From the NCBI GenBank assembly GCA_963691655.1, contig OY829328.1, forward strand, positions 86,680,400-86,744,399: a stretch of 64,000 bases of DNA, written 5' to 3'. The translations under genes and the position numbers were made by a program. The notes under the pieces were generated by a model that worked only from the letters and a program-made list of their open reading frames with translations, was not told the DNA's origin and did no database searches. Origin of the DNA: Toxonevra muliebris. Taxonomy: Eukaryota; Arthropoda; Insecta; Diptera; Pallopteridae. This document shows, in pieces, positions 58,690 to 64,000 of the stretch (its first letter is position 1; every line of letters starts with the position of its first letter).

Positions 58690-61300
58690 GTTCTACCCCA
58701 AAATGTATACTCTAAAATCTTTCTCTCTGAATCTAATCACACTACTACATTAAATTGAGCGTATCCCTCTAGCAGGGTAGCATATGATCAAATAATCCCA
58801 TAATTCAGTAACTTTTTTGATTTAGCATTTCATTGCAAGATTCCTTTAGTTTTGCTTTAAACACTGATTTAATTATGTACATCGTAGTTTTTTTACGACT
58901 CCACAGAAACAAATAACAAATTGAGAGCTTATTGTGAGGAATCCATTTTGATTAGTGTATGAACTAACTTGATCTAGATCTTCTTACAATTTGTCTTACA
59001 GTCAATTGAAAGAAATTTTAAACATGAAAATATAAGAAAAAATTCTTGAATATTTTAAAAAAAATGCTCTCAACTTCTACAAAAATCTTATAAAAATTTT
59101 CCAACTCTCAACTCAACTACTACTCAAAATCACATATACTTAAACATGCTCATAATAATCGTAAAATCGAGTCACATTCTCAATCTTTTTATGTTCAAAT
59201 AAAATAAAAGTTAAATCGCACATGTTAAAATAACAACCACAAAAATATGTAATATCAATAAAGAAATAAAAAAACAACAAAAAAAAAGGATATGAGTGTG
59301 GTAAAAATCGAAAAATACCCAAAATAAATATACTCCAAGCAAAAAAAAAAAAAAAATAGTTGAGGTCAGCTAACTTTTAGTATGATTTGCAACAATATAG
59401 CAAAAAATAAATAAAAGAAGATGGCGAAAATGAAAAGTAGAAACTTTTGAAGCAAACTGTTGAAAAAGTTTGAGGTGTTGAGTATGAACATTGTAGTATG
59501 TGTGAAAGTGTGGTTGGTGGACATAAAAACCAAACAACCAACCAACCACGCAACACTGGACATCAATACTTGCTATGGGTGCCATGAAAGAAAGGCATTA
59601 ATTGTTCATATATGTATGTAAATACTACGTTTATATGTAGTTGACTCAACATACGAGCATATGTGAAACTAACAAAATAAACCGCAAGCCATAGCATTAA
59701 AGTTGACTTTAGTAATATTAAAGTTATTTCTACTAGAAATGAAAAAAAAATAATAATACGAAATTTTAAAAAGTATATACTATATGTATAAACTTTACTT
59801 ACAACTCTGCAAAAAGTCGCTGTGTTTTGTCTTAACAATAGTGTTGGATTTTGTATATCGTACATAGAATTAAAGCTTTCCATAGGAGTTTGACCCCAGA
59901 ACGAACCACGTGGAGCCGTAACTATTGTAATTATATATAAGTAGTCTTGAAATTCATTTTCATCATACATACATGTAAAATATACATCCATGCATATATA
60001 TAAAACATTTGTGTTACTTTTCTTTTCTACTACTTTTCTATTTCTAGTAGTTACTAGAAGTTTCTTATTTTCCAGACTAAAGAAAAATCGATTTTTTTTC
60101 TTTTATTATTGTTAATTTGTAGTAAGTAAATAAATAAAATACAAAAAAATAATAATAAGTAAAATTATACCATATAATTTATATGCGTCAGCACGCAGCA
60201 CAATGAAGTCGAAATTAGTTGTAGGGAGCCCGGGGAGCAATTCAGTTGAGTGTATGTAGTAGTTTGTTTATTTTGTCAAGAATATGTCAAATTGTGGTTA
60301 CAATATACAAGTACATATTTACATGCATCAAGTAAATTAACTACAAAATGTCAAAATACTTGTATTTCTTTGATACATATGTTATGTACATATTAAATAT
60401 AAGTACAATTTTATTAAAATATTTTATATTACTATACTTTTCTTATACCCTACAAATATGTAACTGAAAGGCATAAATATGAAAATGTATGAATCAGATA
60501 TTAAAGATATGAACTGGTAGTGAATGATTTCCACAGAAATTGTTATTATTAAAATAAAATGATTTTATTAATTAAAAATTATTCCTCCCCTTCCAATTTT
60601 ACTTGTAGAGGAGCTTAGCTTTGTACGAAAACTAGCCATTATGGCTAATTTCAGTTTCATTTATCTGCCACTTATCCTGTTAAGCCTACAATTGGCGGTT
60701 TTCCACGACTGTATTATCCGGTTCGTGACAAGGCTGAACTCTGTATTACGGTTAGGTGTTGTTCTTCGCTATTTCATGGCATTACTCGTAGATATCACTA
60801 TAGTATATAACAGCGTAGGCCAAAAAACAGCCAGCGTGTGCAGAGTATTACAAATTTCACACTTACAGTTCCCTTTTTCATAGAAAAAGAGCTCAGTCGA
60901 TCATTGTGCATGCCAACACTGGTATATTGGTATAACTTATGCCTAAGGTGAGTTTGCTGTTGTCATTTATATTAGTTAGGCAGTCGGCTGCCTTTTTTCT
61001 CGTTTCACCGAATGAGTTTCTCGTCGACTTCATTTCATTTTTAAAGGTCCATTTCGAAGTGCGCTTTAGCTTTCCTCATTTTCTGCTACCTTGAGGGCTC
61101 CAGTTAATTGTTTGCTGGCAGATTTCATGCAGGGATTTGCAGAGGGTATGGCCAATCTATCTCCTCTTTCTCTTCTTTCTTTCTTTGGCTCCATGTCATT
61201 ATTTATGCTGCCGTATCAAGTGAATTATGTGTTTTAATATGTATATCATTTGGCAACATATTTTTCACCGGGATCATATTCATGTTTACTTCAGATAGTA
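58690..61300. other. Non-coding DNA, no gene recognised
   Basis: AT-rich. A less AT-biased segment at 60620-61200 has short open frames (60641-60883) without domain or splice support and may be an old insertion. Confidence 0.3.
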
Positions 61301-61645
61301 TTTATACATTTATTAGTGTACGAAGTACTACACTATCATAGTATATAGCAATTTAAAGAGCTTGATGAGAAGTTTGGGCTAAAATTATCAAATTTGAAAT
61401 CGGTTACGCCAATGCCAAAATATTAGCATCAGATTTTTTTTTTTTAATTCTATCATTGAACAAATCATTATACTAACCGTTGTAAAAGTAATGCAAGAGT
61501 AAATTATAAATGAGAGTCTGAAGACAAAAGTAACGGCAGCTCTCAGTATTATCAAACGAAATATCTGCATACACAAATATCAAAACAAAAACTAACGAGT
61601 AGTTTGGTTCTCATTTGTTGTTTCGTTTTTTCCTAAAAAGGAATA
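61301..61645 (+). mobile_element. Helitron-like element, copy 4, 3' end missing
   Basis: Starts TTTATACATTTATTAGTG and follows the family through ATATCTGCATACACAAATA and ACGAGTAGTTTGGTTCTC, but lacks the terminal hairpin and CTAG. It is more diverged than the other three copies and so probably older. Confidence 0.6.
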
Positions 61646-61689
61646 TGTAGCAACGAGTGGACTCTGTTACAGTAAATTGAGAGCGCAAA

Positions 61690-61930
61690 AACTTCATATA
61701 AAAGAAACGAAAAGAGAATGTGGTGCTCAGTTGAAGAGAGAGAGAGAGAAAATTTCCCATATGAAATTTGCCAACATGCTGACAAATTTGATTGAATTTG
61801 ACATAGTGAACACCAGGCAATAAAATCTTCAATGGCTAGAGCAGAACATCACTGAGCTCTTCTGAGATCGATGCAATTAAATAGATTCTGGTCGCATAGC
61901 ATCTAGCAATGATGAAAGCGCTGGAACTTT
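61690..61930. repeat. Dispersed repeat remnant related to 16780-17230
   Basis: Shares the ordered blocks GAGAGAGAGAGAG, TGAATTTGACATAGTG, ACCAGGC and CAGAACATCA with 16990-17130. It abuts the truncated Helitron-like copy, so one may have inserted into the other. Confidence 0.35.
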
Positions 61931-64000
61931 CATTTACCGGAAAAGAAAACCACAAATCTTCTTCTACTTCCCTACACGGAACTCTACATAAAATAACTAC
62001 TTCCATTAGCTAAGCAATTGATTGCTGTGTGTAGCATCACTCATATGCAAGTAACTCATTTTTTGGGTGACTAATACTTTTCATGTACTTCATGTGGTTT
62101 ATGGTTTTAATGTGAGCTGATTATTTTATGGTGCGTGTGTACCGAAATGGAGTTCCAGTTCATTAATAAATTATGAATTCTTTTTGTCTAATGATACTTT
62201 TATACTATTTTAACCAAAACGCATACAACATTTTGATAGCCAAATTAAAAATCATATATGTATTTGTGTTATTAACAACCAGCAATGAAATATATACGCT
62301 ATGCTGGATATTTGATTTACCACAAATGCCCAAAAACTCTCAAAAAGGATATAGTTGTATATGAATGTGCATTTTACTTTTGTATGAAAATATTTAAGTA
62401 AACAAAATTGAATCGCATTAAATGGCAATCATGTTTTTTTATTGATGCCATAAATCATAGATATATAAATATTTGTAAATGAAATTCAGACAATTTAAAA
62501 ATTTATTTGCTATTTTGATATTATTTTAAGGCAATAATTTTCAATTGCTTTTTAATATTTGATTTTATAAATGAAATTTTCCACGGACTAAAAGTAATAA
62601 ATAAATTTGAAATGCAATTCGTACATTTTAAATTTTAATTCAATAAAAGTTTTTAATTAAAATATCAGTTTTTAATACATACTAGCACTAAAAAATAATA
62701 TTAAAAACGAAGAGTAGAAAATTATGTATTGTTTGTTAAAATGTATTTATGCAAGTATTTAATATTAGTTAAAGCTTGTGTTTTAAAGTTATGTATAAAG
62801 TTTCTTCGCTTTCTTTTATTTAATAGCATTTGAAAACTTACGTAACACATACAAAACTGCATTGAGCAACATGAAACTTATCAAAACTCCATAAAACTTC
62901 AGTGCGTTTCACTTCAAAAACAGACGTGATTAAATAGCTGCTTGATGTAAAGTAATTCAGCTACTTGTAACTGCTAAGCCAAGTACTTTTCAAGAGTATC
63001 TACAAAAATGAATCAGTAAAAAAGATTGAATTTTTTACGCCATTGTTTACCTACAATTCTTAGTTAGATAATCGATTTTGTCAGGATACTCTTCACATTC
63101 TTTGTTTGCTTTTCATTCAACAATATATAACAACATAGTAGTTTATGTACTCATCTCACACTGTCTATCTGTCTGTCTGTCTTTCTGTTTGCTAGTTTGT
63201 TTGTCTGTCTGTCTATTTAACAAACTGCCTCAGATTTCAGCATGAAGTTTTTTGAACGAGAATCGTATATAAAAAATATGTATGGGGAAAAGAAATCCAC
63301 AACAATTGAAAAACTAATAAAACGTAAGATTAGAATATGAGTTGAATAAGATTTAGTTAAATGCAACAGCGATTGTGTTTTTTTTTCGGGGTGGGTTATA
63401 TTAATGGGAAGGTTTGACTGTATATTCTTTAAATATATACATTTTTTCAATGCATGTGTGGTTTACTAAAACTTTAAATAAAAATAGATGAATTAAAAAT
63501 AAAATTCTAATACATATCTTAACAAGTATAGAATTAGAATAGAGCAGCAATAAACTCGGAAGAATCTACGTATTAATACGCCAAGAAAACACGCGTTACC
63601 TTCCTTTTTACCTATATTAACGTAGGGGTTTTTCAGAAAACGAAAAACGATAAGGACCAAATTTTAATAGATTTTTATCCGATTTTGTTTCAGATGAAGT
63701 GACAAGCTCCTGTGCACACCAAAACACGCCGTAAATAGTTATGTTTGATGGGGCTAGAGCTTATAAATAAAACTCGAATTTACTCTCCATTGATACGTTA
63801 TAACTTATAACTCATTTCCGAAGTCCATGCATTCTTCATGCCACTTGACGGTAATCTTCCCTTAACCAATCTCCATGGAACTGCACAGATCAGTACAAAT
63901 TTGTTATCATCTTAAGAAATCACCACTGAGATTCTAAGATCTTCATTAAACTTCACAGATCTCCACTGAATTCCACAGATTTCTAATGATCCTAACATAT
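61931..64000. other. Non-coding DNA to the window edge
   Basis: AT-rich. A (GTCT)n-like microsatellite lies at 63165-63215. No gene recognised; possibly still inside the first intron of the gene starting at 53562. Confidence 0.35.

Noticed and set aside
59366..59991. Minus-strand open frames of 66-142 codons
   Set aside because: Low-complexity AT-rich frames without splice signals or domains, inside intron-like DNA.
60641..60883. 80-codon hydrophobic open frame
   Set aside because: No domain recognised. A nearby ATGCCTAAG|GTGAGT looks like an exon end but has no support.

Overview
The window is an AT-rich, intron-dominated piece of an animal nuclear genome. It most likely comes from a higher (brachyceran) fly. 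The reasons are GT-AG introns of 66 bp to about 19 kb, Initiator plus DPE core promoters, many Tc1-like, hAT-like and Helitron-like remnants, an RNase H-bearing non-LTR retrotransposon, and a very insect-like two-pore potassium (K2P) channel gene. There is no operon structure, tRNA cluster or CRISPR.

Layout. (1) 1-13622: a satellite block. About 54 head-to-tail 173-bp monomers occupy 4187-13622. The same satellite begins again in the opposite orientation at 1-375. The two are joined by a large inverted repeat (arms 1-733 and 3897-4560) whose arms carry a tRNA-like sequence. The 3.2-kb loop holds a Tc1-like element and a non-autonomous hAT-like element. (2) 13623-21500: non-coding DNA with a palindromic Tc1-like element (19113-20328). 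(3) 22084-50700: one K2P channel gene on the + strand. It has two alternative 5' halves. Form A uses exons 22530-22929, 28917-29014 and 29750-29900. Form B uses exons 46501-48215 and 48282-48439. Each supplies its own N-terminus, first membrane helix, extracellular cap and first pore helix. Both end at the same codon of the first selectivity filter and both join the shared exon 48934-49961. The predicted proteins are 558 and 966 residues, and all splice phases close. (4) 50700-64000: a probable new gene on the + strand, seen only as an Inr/DPE promoter at 52459 and a 14-codon first coding exon (53562-53603), followed by intron-like DNA to the window edge.

The introns hold four copies of one Helitron-like family (one of them split by a 5'-truncated LINE with a 12-bp target-site duplication), two TIR elements, several degenerate tandem repeats, and two identical 151-bp sequences either side of exon A1, one of them inside a 21-bp direct repeat. 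Splice, promoter and transposon calls were made by eye. Membership in families is known biology; expression and mutual exclusivity of the isoforms are inference.
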